From Actinomycetota bacterium (GTDB lineage Bacteria; Actinomycetota; CADDZG01; JAHWKV01; JAOPZY01), in NCBI GenBank assembly GCA_035765775.1, contig DASTWV010000034.1, positions 1-63,943 on the forward strand: a stretch of DNA of 63,943 bases. The letters run 5' to 3'. Positions 49,977-60,396 of this stretch are shown here, piece by piece; the first letter of the stretch is position 1, and every line of letters begins with the position of its first letter. Under the pieces are notes generated by a model that was not told the DNA's origin, made no database searches, and worked only from the letters and a program-made list of their open reading frames with translations. Position numbers and translations under genes: made by a program.

Positions 49977-50959
49977 TGGTACCGCCTCACGGTGTAAGCG
50001 ATCCCGGCGAAGTCGCTGAGGGGTTGCACGCGGACGCTGGATCCGGTGTGCGGCGCGGCCACGACCTGGCCGTCACCGACGTAGATGACGATGTGGGAGT
50101 AGTCGCCCGGGCCGTCCAGCTGCAGCGCTACGACGTCGCCCGGCTGGATGGCGGCCAGCGGTATCGGCTGGCCGAGGGTGGCCTGCAGCTCCGAGGAGTG
50201 GGGGAGCGCGACGGCGCCGTGGGAGGCCTGGTAGACGGCGTACATGACGAGGCCGGAGCAGTCGAAGCCCGCGGGGCTACCGGTTGGCCCGGTATAGGAA
50301 CCACCGCCCCAGACGTAGGGGGTACCGATCCATGCTTCGGCGGCCGCAACCACTGCCTGGCCGAAGGGGGTCGCGGTCGCCACGACGTAGGTGGCGGCCA
50401 GGGCCTCGACCTGGTTGACGTACGCGCTCACCGCGGGGACCGGCGGGATGCCCCCAGCGGCGGCCACAGCTTCCGGGGTGGCGTCGTACGCGGCGAGCAA
50501 CAGGGAGAGGAGTGGGGTGCCGCTCCGCGTGGCGGTGGAGGCCTCGGCGCCGGCGAGGGCGCAGTCGTAGCGACCGAGGGCCATAAGGGCGTCCGCTTCG
50601 TCCATCGGACTGGGCTGCCCGTTGTGCTCGTCGTCCTGGCCGTACCTCGACCAGATGCCCGGGCCCAGCTGGGCGATGCCCCGGGCGGTGGAGGACGCCT
50701 CCTGGGCGTTCCACCCTGAGGCGACCGCGACCTGGGCAGCGATGACCGACGCCGGCACCGCCGGGCACAGCGATCCCGCCCGTATCACCCAAGGAGCCAG
50801 CGCAGCATCCGGGACCGCCGTCGGCGTCAGCGGCCCAACGAGGAGCGCCGTCCCCGGAGCGGACGCCGGGCTCGGGGAGGCGGCACCGATCAGCAGTCCC
50901 CCGATCGTGAACGTCGCCACGGCCCCAGCGGCGACCCCCGCCACGACGCCTGCGCTCAC
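49973..50959 (-). CDS. NlpC/P60 peptidoglycan hydrolase with a degenerate SLT-like domain
   Basis: 328 residues from GTG 50959 (GTGA overlap). One N-terminal hydrophobic segment; an SLT-like region (about 60-165: AAQVAVASGWNAQEASSTAR, GIAQLGPGIWSRYG) in which the usual catalytic Glu of the ES motif is Ala; then NlpC/P60 (about 200-328): GTPYVWGGGS, GFDCSGLVMYA (Cys 234) and YSHIVIYVGDG (His). It locally opens the wall for the transfer channel. Loss of the Glu suggests only the peptidase half is active. Confidence 0.8.
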   Translation of the reverse strand: MSAGVVAGVAAGAVATFTIGGLLIGAASPSPASAPGTALLVGPLTPTAVPDAALAPWVIRAGSLCPAVPASVIAAQVAVASGWNAQEASSTARGIAQLGPGIWSRYGQDDEHNGQPSPMDEADALMALGRYDCALAGAEASTATRSGTPLLSLLLAAYDATPEAVAAAGGIPPVPAVSAYVNQVEALAATYVVATATPFGQAVVAAAEAWIGTPYVWGGGSYTGPTGSPAGFDCSGLVMYAVYQASHGAVALPHSSELQATLGQPIPLAAIQPGDVVALQLDGPGDYSHIVIYVGDGQVVAAPHTGSSVRVQPLSDFAGIAYTVRRYQ

Positions 50960-51435
50960 CGCCGTCTCCGGCGCTTCCGCGGTGGTGGGGGAGCGGGGAG
51001 GCGCAGCTGCGCCTCGACCGTGGCTTGCAGGTGGTGGCCGGCGGCCAGCGACAGGCCGTAGGTCCGAAGACGCGGGCCGCATCCCTCCGGTCTGCCCATG
51101 AGGCACCAGAGCAAGTGCTCCTCGGCGTAACCCTGCTGCGCGGTATCCGGGATGCGGCGAACGTAGTTGCGCGCGGCGGTGATCTGCCCCCGCGTTGGCA
51201 GGTCGGCAGGGACAGGCAAAGCACTCTCCACGGGTTGCTGGCCCCCATCGACCTGGGGGAGGCGGATGGCGATGGCGCACACCGGCGCTTGGCACGACCA
51301 GCTGCACGCGAGGCAGCGCAGCGTGAACCCGGTGCCGGCGCTGGTGCTGACCGGGCCCGTGCGCAGGTAGCACTGGGTTGGAGCAGTGTCTTCGGTGGAG
51401 AGATCCTCGGCGAGCGCGGGGCTGGCCTGCGACAT
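50956..51435 (-). CDS. Cys-rich small protein of the tra operon
   Basis: 159 residues from ATG 51435. CLACSWSCQAPVC (about 44-56) is a Cys-dense metal-binding segment, WCLMGRPEGCG lies near 114, and the tail PPPPRKRRRRR is strongly basic. It overlaps both neighbours. It may be a nucleic-acid-binding regulator of transfer; no named family is recognised. Confidence 0.6.
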   Translation of the reverse strand: MSQASPALAEDLSTEDTAPTQCYLRTGPVSTSAGTGFTLRCLACSWSCQAPVCAIAIRLPQVDGGQQPVESALPVPADLPTRGQITAARNYVRRIPDTAQQGYAEEHLLWCLMGRPEGCGPRLRTYGLSLAAGHHLQATVEAQLRLPAPPPPRKRRRRR

Positions 51436-51890
51436 CACAGAGTCACCCAGTGGCCGCACTCCGGACAGGCGGCCCAGCTCCTGGTGCGGCGGTCCAGGCG
51501 GAGGCTGGTGGGCTCCATCGTGGCACCACAGATGCAGGTGACTCGGCGGGAGGACAACCGGTCGGCCAGCTGCCACCCGCCGCCCTGCAGGGCGGCGAGA
51601 ACCGTGGGGAGTGCCTCTCGCTCCGGGCAGTGCAGGCCGGGCAGGCGGCAGGGGTAGCCACACCTCCCGGTGCGACGCTCATAGATGATGGCGACGTTCA
51701 GCGCGGCTGCTGTGCAACGGTGCAGATGCCGGAGGCCGACGACATCCAGGAGGATCCCGCTCGCATTGAGCTCGTCGATGGCGGCGGCCAAGGCTCGGTG
51801 GGCGTCGGCCATCGCGTGATCCATCGTGTCGTCGAGGTGGTGGCCGGTGATGTGGCTCGGGGGGTCGAGAAGTGCTGCTCGTGAGGCCAT
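51435..51890 (-). CDS. Small zinc-ribbon protein, first gene of the tra operon
   Basis: 151 residues; GGAAGGGAG lies nine bases before ATG 51890. Helical N-terminal half (MADAHRALAAAIDELNASG), then CGYPCRLPGLHC and CICG...CPECG, two sets of Cys pairs. It shares the CPECG-type ribbon with other plasmid regulators. As the first gene after an 818-bp gap, it may regulate the operon. Confidence 0.6.
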   Translation of the reverse strand: MASRAALLDPPSHITGHHLDDTMDHAMADAHRALAAAIDELNASGILLDVVGLRHLHRCTAAALNVAIIYERRTGRCGYPCRLPGLHCPEREALPTVLAALQGGGWQLADRLSSRRVTCICGATMEPTSLRLDRRTRSWAACPECGHWVTL

Positions 51891-52708
51891 CGGCTGTCAC
51901 TCCCTTCCTGGTGCCCGGTGCCGACGGAAGCCGGGGATGGCCGGGCGGACCAATAGGGGACAGCGTGGAAGGGTGCACTTTGCTCAAATGCTTGCTGGCG
52001 GCCTTACACGCGAAAAAAACTTCTTGCTCAGCGCAAAGAGTTGGGTGCGAGATGGCTGGTTAGATCGCTTTGCCGGGCTGCAAGGCGGTGCAAGATCCGC
52101 GGTCAGCCGTCGCCGGGGGAGTGAGAGGCAAGGAGTCCTGGGCGGATCCGGGGGCCAATGATTGTGCCGTCAGGAGACGGGACGAGGCTGTGCTTCACAC
52201 AGGAGGTGGACACCGCACGGAAGGCTTGCTTACATCCGCATTTGGGCGGCCACCGTCGGGGTTCCCCGGAGCCGGGGGCGCGGGGTTCCGGGCCTGGGAG
52301 AGTGGGAGGCCTCGCCGGGGGTGACAGGTGAGGGTCCCTGGCGACGAGCGGGTAACGGGCACAGGGATGTCTCGATCCCGAAGGGTTTCCTACCGAAGCG
52401 TCGCCGAACGTGCCTCTCCGTGGCTCTGAGCAGGGGGCGCTTGGCTGGTTCGGGGGAGATGAGGAGGAGGGGTTCGTGAATGCGCGTGGAGGTCCGCTGG
52501 TTGCTCATGCGGGTCGCCCTGCAGGGCTAAACGTAAGGGGACCCGCACGGCGCGGTGGGAACTGGCTGCCTCAAGCCGGGGTGCGAATGCCATGGCCACG
52601 CATCCCATGGGTTGGCACGGCCAGAGGTCTGTGGGCGGGCGCTACTCGTTGGCCACGGGCGGTTCGATCGGTTTGAACGTGGACAGGAACGCTCGGAGGC
52701 CTCGTCGC
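51891..52708. other. 818-bp leader region upstream of the tra operon
   Basis: Several short frames exist on both strands, but none has protein-like composition with a good start. An AT-rich patch at 51970-52040 (including CTTACACGCGAAAAAAAC) is the likely promoter zone for the minus-strand operon. The region is a candidate for oriT or a long regulated leader; no large inverted repeat was found. Confidence 0.5.
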
Positions 52709-53209
52709 TTAAGCTCCTCGCCGGCGGCCATGCAGAGCTTGCACTCGAGCCAGGCCCAGGCCGTGCGGGCACCTATCCTCGGGCTCGTCGGCCGCGGGTG
52801 AGGGAGAGCGGCGGCTGGCAGACAACTCGTTGCGGATCTCGGTGGCGCGGTTGACGCACCACAGACCGATGTCAGTCGTCTGCCGGCCGGCCGGATCCTC
52901 CAAGAGCGTGCGCAGCTCGTCGAGCACCTGGGTTGTCACGGCTTGGGGGAACCCGAGGCGGGCGAGTGCTTGGGCGATTTGCTCGTGGACCTCTGACCGG
53001 CTTGGGGGGTCGGGGACAAGCGTGGCGTCAGGCACGCGTTGCGTCGTGATCCAGTCCTCGATGTCGGAGCCTGTCCACACCGGCCCCATGGCGAGGCGGG
53101 CCGTGGGGTCAGGTAGCTTGCCCCGGCGGTACCACTGGGAGATCGTGCCTCTCGGGCGCCCGGTGGCGGCGGCAAGCTCCGCGATGCCAAACATCTGAGG
53201 CTTGGCCAT
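52709..53209 (-). CDS. Excisionase-like HTH protein
   Basis: 166 residues from ATG 53209. MerR/AlpA-type HTH: FGIAELAAATGRPRGTISQW, YRRGKLPDPTARL, WTGSDIEDWI. The rest is helical (EVHEQIAQALARLGFPQAVT). The C-terminal 35 residues look frame-displaced: another frame across 52642-52770 reads TAWAWLECKLCMAAGEELKR and continues to VANE-stop, which is more protein-like. So either a frameshift near 52770 or a tiny downstream gene. A partial palindrome lies upstream at about 53211-53244. Confidence 0.7.
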   Translation of the reverse strand: MAKPQMFGIAELAAATGRPRGTISQWYRRGKLPDPTARLAMGPVWTGSDIEDWITTQRVPDATLVPDPPSRSEVHEQIAQALARLGFPQAVTTQVLDELRTLLEDPAGRQTTDIGLWCVNRATEIRNELSASRRSPSPAADEPEDRCPHGLGLARVQALHGRRRGA

Positions 53210-53428
53210 TGTTGTCACCGGAGATTACAGTGTTACCACTGGCGACAGCCCGGCGGCGAGTCTGCCGACGATGCCACGCCTCATCGGCAAAGACCAGTCA
53301 AGGACGGAGCGGTCTGGCGACCGAAGGCGTTCGCTTAGTCTTGGCACCTGCAATGGCAAGGCGATGCGTGACGAGAGTGGGAAAACCGACTACCGTCTGT
53401 CGAAGGCAACGCCGAGGGCGGGGGAGCG

Positions 53429-54185
<757 letters not shown>

Positions 54186-54196
<11 letters not shown>

Positions 54197-55133
54197 AGGG
54201 AAGGCCCAACGGACCTGGGGGTACTGGACGCAGGCGAAACTGCAGATTCTTGAGCGCTACCTCAAGGCTTTCGCAACTGCGTCCAAGGGTGCCGACGAGC
54301 GGGTGTACCTCGACGCCTTCGCTGGCGAGGGCTTCGGCATCGATCGCGTGACCGGGGAGCAGTTCCAAGGTTCGGCCCGGATTGCACTGAATGTGGCCGA
54401 TCCAGCGTTTACCCGGCTGCGGTACTTCGAACTTCCCGAGCGGGCGAAGGCCCTTCAGGACCAACTGCAGCAGGAGTACCCAGGCAGGGACATCCGCGTG
54501 TACGGCGGGGACTGCAACGAGGCGATCCCGCTGGCGTTGTCAGATCTCAAGGATGTCCGATGGGCCCCGACGTTCGCTTTCCTGGACCCCGACGGCATGG
54601 CCTTGCGATGGGGGACGTTGGAGCATCTGGCGGACCACCGAACGGGGAACCACAAGGTGGAGCTGTGGATGCTGTTCCCCACCGGAGGCCTGCTTCGAAC
54701 CCTGACGTTACGCGGGGAGCCATCCGAGGCTGACCTGGCAAGGGCCACGAGACTCTTTGGCTCCGACCAGTGGCAGGCGATCTTTGCGGCCCGCCGGCAA
54801 GGGCTGATCGAAGGTGCCCAGGCTCGCGCTGGCTATCTCAACCTAATGCGTTGGCGCCTTGAGAGCGTGCTGGGATACGCCCAGACCCACCCCTTAGAGA
54901 TCCGAAACCTGCAGGGGGTACCGATCTACGACATGATCTTCGCCACAGACCACTCGGCTGGCACGGCGATCATGAGCCATCTTTATGCCCGGGCTGCTGA
55001 CGAGATTCCGGCGATGCGCCAAGCGACCCGTGACCAGAAGGCCGGTGTGTTGCGGCTGTTTGACCTCGGCGAGGTTGAGGCCTCGCCCGGGTATACGTAC
55101 GAGAAGCCGATCTCACCGGACGCATTTCTCTAG
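54186..55133 (+). CDS. tcmP: TcmP, three-Cys-motif partner protein
   Basis: 315 residues from GTG 54186; the ATG at 54153 would add 11. Family features: YWTQAKLQILERYLKAFATA, VYLDAFAGEGFG, YGGDCNEAIP, TFAFLDPDGMALRW and VELWMLFPTGG. Its SAM-methyltransferase-like fold has a GxG-type loop altered to AFAGEG. It follows the DUF5131 gene. An accessory methyltransferase or nuclease role is conjectural. Confidence 0.85.
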
Positions 55134-55345
55134 GCGCGCCAGAGTGATGGGGGGACGAACTCAGGTTGGCGGTGCCATCTTTGCCCGCGCGTTTCCGAAA
55201 CGGGCTGGGACCACGGGGTCCCTGCCTGAGGACCGCCAGAACGGTTGGGGACAGTGAAGGTTCGAGATGTGATTCGGATGACGGATGAATTTGAGGTCGA
55301 CCGGGTCGGGAGCCAAGGGGGTCACCCCGCCGGCCTAGCCGGTTG

Positions 55346-55999
55346 ATGGACGTCTGGGAACTCGTTGGAGCCGTCGGGTCGGTGACCGCGGCAGGGGTAG
55401 CCGCCTGGGCGGCACACCAGTCGCGCTCCTCCGCGCAGGAGGCAAATGCTGCAGCCAAGACGATGGCTGCGATTGAGCATGACCGTCGGCACTCGGAGCT
55501 GTGCCCCCGTTTCCGGCTCTCCTGCGAGCCCGGTCCACCGGGCTCGGTTGTGTTGCGGCTACACGTCCGGCTTCTTGGACCTCCCGGCCTGGACCGGCTC
55601 GACGGCTTAACCGTAGCGGTCAGGGACGATCACTTTGGTCGGGATGAAGGCCCACTCCTTACGCAGCTGACTAAGGACCAAGTAAGACAGCAGGTTTGGG
55701 GGCCTTACCGAATTACACCCCTCACAGGCTCCCATGGAGCGCTGGCGGACGCTACTGGTCGCACCCTCGCTTACAAAGGGCACTTGCCGCTCGGGGAGGA
55801 GTTACTCCTCCAGCTTGAGAACACGCCGCCGCCGCCTTGGTCCCAGATGACGCCCCAAGACTGGCGACGTGAGCAAGGCACGGTGATTCGACTTGCCCTC
55901 GAGGCAGAGCACACTGGCCATGGCGCATGGACCGTGCCTTGTGAGATTGACGTCGCCGATGGCACCGCTCTTGTGGTGGTGCAGGCACCGAGTCTGTAA
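55346..55999 (+). CDS. Membrane-anchored hypothetical protein
   Basis: 217 residues; ATG 55346 is preceded in frame by TTG 55343. An N-terminal helix (WELVGAVGSVTAAGVAAWAA), then a coiled stretch (QSRSSAQEANAAAKTMAAIE) and a beta-rich domain. Similar proteins (helix, SAxEANAA, HxRRHSELCP) are frequent in streptomycetes without assigned function. It lies between TcmP and the restriction enzyme gene. Confidence 0.7.
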   Translation: MDVWELVGAVGSVTAAGVAAWAAHQSRSSAQEANAAAKTMAAIEHDRRHSELCPRFRLSCEPGPPGSVVLRLHVRLLGPPGLDRLDGLTVAVRDDHFGRDEGPLLTQLTKDQVRQQVWGPYRITPLTGSHGALADATGRTLAYKGHLPLGEELLLQLENTPPPPWSQMTPQDWRREQGTVIRLALEAEHTGHGAWTVPCEIDVADGTALVVVQAPSL

Positions 56000-56135
56000 A
56001 AGGTCTGGAGTTTCTATCAATGCTGTAGCATCGGCGAACAATCCTCACCGCGCAAGCCTTTGCGGTTCATGACACGATCCTCGGTGTGAACCGCCCTTGG
56101 GGGACAGCTACCGACCACAGGAGAGGGTGCCTGGC

Positions 56136-59100
56136 GTGACAGTGGCACGAAGCAAGGAAGAGGGACGCGCAGCCGTCGACATACTGACGCGCACTTTCGC
56201 TTCGAACGTTCCATACTACAAATCATCGGCTTACTCGGAGACCGCAACTCGCAATCAGTTCATTGACCCGCTCTTCGAGGCTCTCGGGTGGGATGTGGGT
56301 GACCGCCAAGGTCTGGGTCCGCGGCGCGACGTCCTGGTCGAAAACCGCCAACAGACAGAAACCAGTGCCGCGGGTGAAGAAGATTGGGATGTAGACCTCA
56401 GCGAGGATGAAGTCGCAGAGCGTACGCCCACGAACCTGTATCCTGACTACGTTTTCCGGGTCGACCTACGTAATCGACTGGTAGCTGAAGCAAAAAAGCC
56501 GAGTGTGGACCTACAGCACCGGGCGCCCGCCTTCCAGGCGAAATCCTACGCCTGGACCATGCGACTACCGTTGGCCATTCTCACCGACTTCGAGGAGCTC
56601 CGCGTCTTCGACGCTCGCTATCGCCCGAGCTTCGGTCAGCCCAATAGCGGCCAGGTCCCGGGATTGGATCTCCGATACGACCAGTACCTCGACGCGTGGG
56701 ACAGGATCTGGGAACTCCTTTCTAGAGATGCCGTGGTGTCAGGCAGCCTTGAGACCTTTCTGGCGCAAAATCCCACCCGTGGCGCTTCCGCAGTGGACCA
56801 AGCCTTTCTTGCTGACCTGGCGGACTGGCGTGTGGAGATCGCCACCGATCTCAAGGCTCGCAATGCTGATCTCGACCGATGGGAGATCGCTGAGGCCACG
56901 CAGCGAATCCTGGATCGTGTCGTGTTCATACGCGTAATGGAGGACCGAGGAATCCTCAATGAACCCATACTTCGTCGACATGCTCGGCTCAGCGACTCGT
57001 ACCGGCGGCTGGTCCCCACATTTCGGCATTTGGACGCCGTATACAACGGGCAGCTATTCGCCAACCACTTCTCTGAACGCCTCGATATCGCCGACGGAGT
57101 ATTCCAGCGCTTGGTGGAAAGCCTCTATTACCCCCACTCTCCCTACCGGTTCGATGTGGTGGCCGTGGACCTGCTCGGAAGCATCTATGAGCGGTTTCTT
57201 GGTCAAGAGATCACCATTGACCAGCAGGGACGGGTCCAAATCGAAGACAAGCCCGAGGTCCGCCATGCCGGCGGCGTCTATTACACGCCCCGATGGGTGG
57301 TGGAGCGAATCGTTCAAAGCGCTCTGGCTCCTTTGGTGGAGGGGAAAACGCCTCGGGCGGTGGCCAACATCAAGATCGTCGATCCCGCCTGCGGGTCCGG
57401 CGCTTTCCTATTGGGCGCGTTTGACTACCTGGTGGATTGGCACGAGCGGTACTATGAGGCCCACCCGGACGAGAACCAGCAGGGCCATTTCACGACGACA
57501 CTCGGCGAGCGACGCCTGACAGCTGAGACAAAAGCGAACATAATCGCCAACAACCTATTCGGAGTCGACATCGACGCCCAGGCTGTCGAGGTCACCCAGA
57601 TGAGCCTTTACCTAGCCTTGCTGCAGAACGAGAACCTTGCCACCCTGCAAGCGCAGTTGCGGCTTGAGGTAACGGCCTACTTGCCGAAGCTTGACCGGAA
57701 CATTCGATGGGGGAACTCCCTGCTCGGGGGGGAGGATCTGCCAGAAAACGTCCTCTTTGGGAGCGAGGAACTTCGGCGCCGCGTCAATCCATTCGACTGG
57801 CGAGATGAGGGAGGCGGATTCGGGGCGATCTTCGCCCGACGGGGCGGGTTCGACGCCGTGATCGGCAATCCGCCGTACACGAGAGTACAGGTACTTCGGC
57901 GCTTTCGCCCGGAAGAGACCAGCGCTTACCAGGCGAAGTACCGGTCCGCATCTGAGGGCTCGTTTGACATCGCATCTCCTTTCATCGAGCGGGGACTCGA
58001 AATGCTGCGTCCGGATGGTCGGCTCGGGTTCATCGTTTCCCGCCAGTTCTGTGAGACCCAGGCCGGCCGCCCACTTCGACAACTCCTCTCTGAGAACCGC
58101 CTAGTTCAGGAGATCGTGGACTTCGGTTCAGGATTGGTTTTTGAGGGGGTCAGCGCCTATACGGTCCTGTTAGTGGCCGGAAGGAGCCCATCGCGTTCTT
58201 GGCGCCTCACTCGTGTACCGCCCCCACCTAGCGCGAGGGGGCTTGCAGCCGCAGCGGCCCAGGGGAGTCAGCTCACGGGTATGCGTCCGGCATCGATACT
58301 CGAATCGTCCGAGTGGACCCTGGATCTGCCAGCCGAGGCCGAACTCCTGAACCGACTGGCACTGAGTCATCCAACTCTCGCCGAGGTTTGTGGGAACGTT
58401 GTGTTCCAAGGGGTGGTCACCGGCGCTGACTACGTTTACCGACTCCGGGACCTTGGGCCACACGCTGATCCCACTTTGCGACGCGTGTCTCGTCGCGACA
58501 CGGGTCTTGAGGGGGTCATCGAGAACGAACTACTTCGGCCCGTATATGGAGGTCGGTCCGATATTCGGCGGTTCTCAGCTGCCGAGGCGACTGAGGTTCT
58601 GCTGCTGCCCTATCTGCGCCCAAGAACCGGCCGGCCATTTGTCCTCATGTCGCCCACCGAAATCAGTTCTCGCGTTCATGGGCGAAGTTGGCTCCTTCAC
58701 CACGAGCAGGAGTTGCGGGCCCGCAGAGGGGATTGGCATGACAGCAATTGGTGGGGGTACAGCCGACGGCAGAATCTTGAGCGGTTCATGGATCCCAAAC
58801 TTCTCGTACCCTACATGATTGATCATCTTTGTGCTTATCTCGATCCTGACGATCATTTCTTTGTGAACGTGACTACTGGCGGCTACGGCATTCCGGCGGG
58901 AAACCTTCCCGACCCCGCATTTGTGTGCGCCCTTCTGAATAGTCGGTTGCTATCTTGGGCCCTCCGCAGGTACAGCCGGGCATTCCGGGGAGGGTGGTTC
59001 GCTGCGAGGAAGGGGAACCTGGTGCGTTTGCCGATCGCTGAGGCCGACGACGCCCACCGATCGGAGGTGGTGGACCTTTACGATCGGTGTGTAGAGACTC

Positions 59101-59249
59101 TCGCAGCCATGAGCCAAGCACGGGGTGAGACGGCTCGTGACCTTGCCCAGCGCTCCTACAACGAGGCAACCCGAAGATTCGACAGCGCAGTCGAGCACCT
59201 GTATGACTTGACACCTGAGGAGATCCAGCTCCTAGCCGTCGCCGGCTAG
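56136..59249 (+). CDS. Type IIG (Eco57I-like) restriction-modification enzyme
   Basis: 1037 residues from GTG 56136, eight bases after GGAGAGGG; a GTG two codons later is possible. An N-terminal nuclease with PD-(D/E)xK-like DYVFRVDLRNRLVAEAKKP (about 104-122); helical connector; methylase motif I DPACGSGAFLL at about 416 and motif IV NPPY at about 578; and a TaqI-like specificity domain (GNLPDPAFVCALLNSRLLSW). One polypeptide methylates adenine and cuts, so no separate REase is needed. It looks intact and is the main restriction system of the plasmid. Confidence 0.88.
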   Translation: MTVARSKEEGRAAVDILTRTFASNVPYYKSSAYSETATRNQFIDPLFEALGWDVGDRQGLGPRRDVLVENRQQTETSAAGEEDWDVDLSEDEVAERTPTNLYPDYVFRVDLRNRLVAEAKKPSVDLQHRAPAFQAKSYAWTMRLPLAILTDFEELRVFDARYRPSFGQPNSGQVPGLDLRYDQYLDAWDRIWELLSRDAVVSGSLETFLAQNPTRGASAVDQAFLADLADWRVEIATDLKARNADLDRWEIAEATQRILDRVVFIRVMEDRGILNEPILRRHARLSDSYRRLVPTFRHLDAVYNGQLFANHFSERLDIADGVFQRLVESLYYPHSPYRFDVVAVDLLGSIYERFLGQEITIDQQGRVQIEDKPEVRHAGGVYYTPRWVVERIVQSALAPLVEGKTPRAVANIKIVDPACGSGAFLLGAFDYLVDWHERYYEAHPDENQQGHFTTTLGERRLTAETKANIIANNLFGVDIDAQAVEVTQMSLYLALLQNENLATLQAQLRLEVTAYLPKLDRNIRWGNSLLGGEDLPENVLFGSEELRRRVNPFDWRDEGGGFGAIFARRGGFDAVIGNPPYTRVQVLRRFRPEETSAYQAKYRSASEGSFDIASPFIERGLEMLRPDGRLGFIVSRQFCETQAGRPLRQLLSENRLVQEIVDFGSGLVFEGVSAYTVLLVAGRSPSRSWRLTRVPPPPSARGLAAAAAQGSQLTGMRPASILESSEWTLDLPAEAELLNRLALSHPTLAEVCGNVVFQGVVTGADYVYRLRDLGPHADPTLRRVSRRDTGLEGVIENELLRPVYGGRSDIRRFSAAEATEVLLLPYLRPRTGRPFVLMSPTEISSRVHGRSWLLHHEQELRARRGDWHDSNWWGYSRRQNLERFMDPKLLVPYMIDHLCAYLDPDDHFFVNVTTGGYGIPAGNLPDPAFVCALLNSRLLSWALRRYSRAFRGGWFAARKGNLVRLPIAEADDAHRSEVVDLYDRCVETLAAMSQARGETARDLAQRSYNEATRRFDSAVEHLYDLTPEEIQLLAVAG

Positions 59250-59328
59250 GATTATTTCCGCGCTCGATTGCCTCTTGTTCTAGAGGGCTTCGGGAGGCAG
59301 GGGGGGCGACCTAAACGTCGGCGACGCG

Positions 59329-59988
59329 TCATTGACCTTCACTGACGAATCTAATCCAAATCTCCTGAATTTCGGCGATCGGAATCATCACACGTTGCCA
59401 CCCGTCCACGTCCTCAGGCGCCCCGGCCTGTGAATACCGACGGAGGGCGCCCTGAAGAATCAAGTGACCCCAGTCTCGGCTCCCATGTGGATCAACGCCA
59501 AGGGCTTTGCCGCAAATCGCTTGGCCATTGGCCATGCGCACCGTTAGGTAGGGGTAGGGGTTCGAAGAAGGTTCGACCTTGCCAAAGATGCCCTCCCAGA
59601 GCGTGGGATCGTTGGACATCGAAGTTCGCAGGCCCTTTGGCCGTCTAACAGAAAGACGAGCCGCCAGGAGCGAAAGCAGACACGCAAGCGCAAGTTCGAG
59701 TAGCACTGTTCGAACGATAAGGCGGTAGTGGGTCGAGAGATAGGGAGCAGCGTTGCTAAGCCAACCGCCTGGATTCGGCATTGAGGCGGGCCAGTATCCG
59801 CGCAGCGCGGCCAGGATGATTATCGAGACCAACGAACAAGCCGTGCCGGCGAGAAGAACCGAACTAACCTCGCGGAAGTTGCTTCGCTGGACCGTAGGGC
59901 GTCTGGTATCCCTAATGAACTCGAACAGCAGCCCCGGCACAACCAGGAGGAGAAATGCCAGGAACGTTGCTACGGTTGACGGGACCAA
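59329..59988 (-). CDS. DUF6338 membrane protein
   Basis: 219 residues from TTG 59988, directly after the upstream stop. MVPSTVATFLAFLLLVVPGL at the N-terminus is the family hallmark. Further helices follow at about 42-61 (LLAGTACSLVSIIILAAL) and 90-110. The C-terminal cytoplasmic domain is beta-rich (PYPYLTVRMANGQAICG). Unknown function, often near defence or restriction genes. Convergent with the restriction-modification gene. Confidence 0.8.
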   Translation of the reverse strand: MVPSTVATFLAFLLLVVPGLLFEFIRDTRRPTVQRSNFREVSSVLLAGTACSLVSIIILAALRGYWPASMPNPGGWLSNAAPYLSTHYRLIVRTVLLELALACLLSLLAARLSVRRPKGLRTSMSNDPTLWEGIFGKVEPSSNPYPYLTVRMANGQAICGKALGVDPHGSRDWGHLILQGALRRYSQAGAPEDVDGWQRVMIPIAEIQEIWIRFVSEGQ

Positions 59989-60237
59989 CTAGCTTTTGGG
60001 TGTTCCATCCCCGGAGGCGATCGGGGTCGTCGCTGCTTGTGCGCCCGCCGGTTCGGATGCTCGAACCTCAGCCACAGGGCCACCCGCTGGACGAATGGCC
60101 TCAAGTGCAACGAGCTGCGGTTCGAGCAACGGTGCGTCGATCCAACCCGAACCGGTGATGCTTTTCCCGACGTCCGGCTGTTGTACAGCTGTGTTGTTTG
60201 AGGCCGGGGCGGGGCCCGGCTGACGATCTTCTGCCAT
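59989..60237 (-). CDS. Small disordered protein upstream of DUF6338
   Basis: 82 residues from ATG 60237 with AGGAGG seven bases upstream. Pro/Ala/Gln-rich, with no predicted fold. The frame is open a further 40 codons upstream with plausible composition (MSILTVVGAGSLNTETERTF), so a longer form is possible. Its stop abuts the DUF6338 start, as is usual for DUF6338 partner proteins. Confidence 0.6.
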   Translation of the reverse strand: MAEDRQPGPAPASNNTAVQQPDVGKSITGSGWIDAPLLEPQLVALEAIRPAGGPVAEVRASEPAGAQAATTPIASGDGTPKS

Positions 60238-60396
60238 GATTTCTCCTCCTCGGAAGTGGGTCAGCAACGACGATACATCAAACGTCCGTTCGGTCTCGGT
60301 ATTTAGGGATCCCGCTCCCACGACTGTTAGAATCGACATAATATTCGTTCGTACCACTAATAGCCCGCAGGTCCGTAAGGCTGGTTAACGGGGCCT

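Noticed and set aside
52162-52676. Small frames in the tra leader region
   Set aside because: They have Arg/Gly/Pro-rich shadow composition; a good ribosome site before GTG near 52476 leads only to low-complexity sequence.
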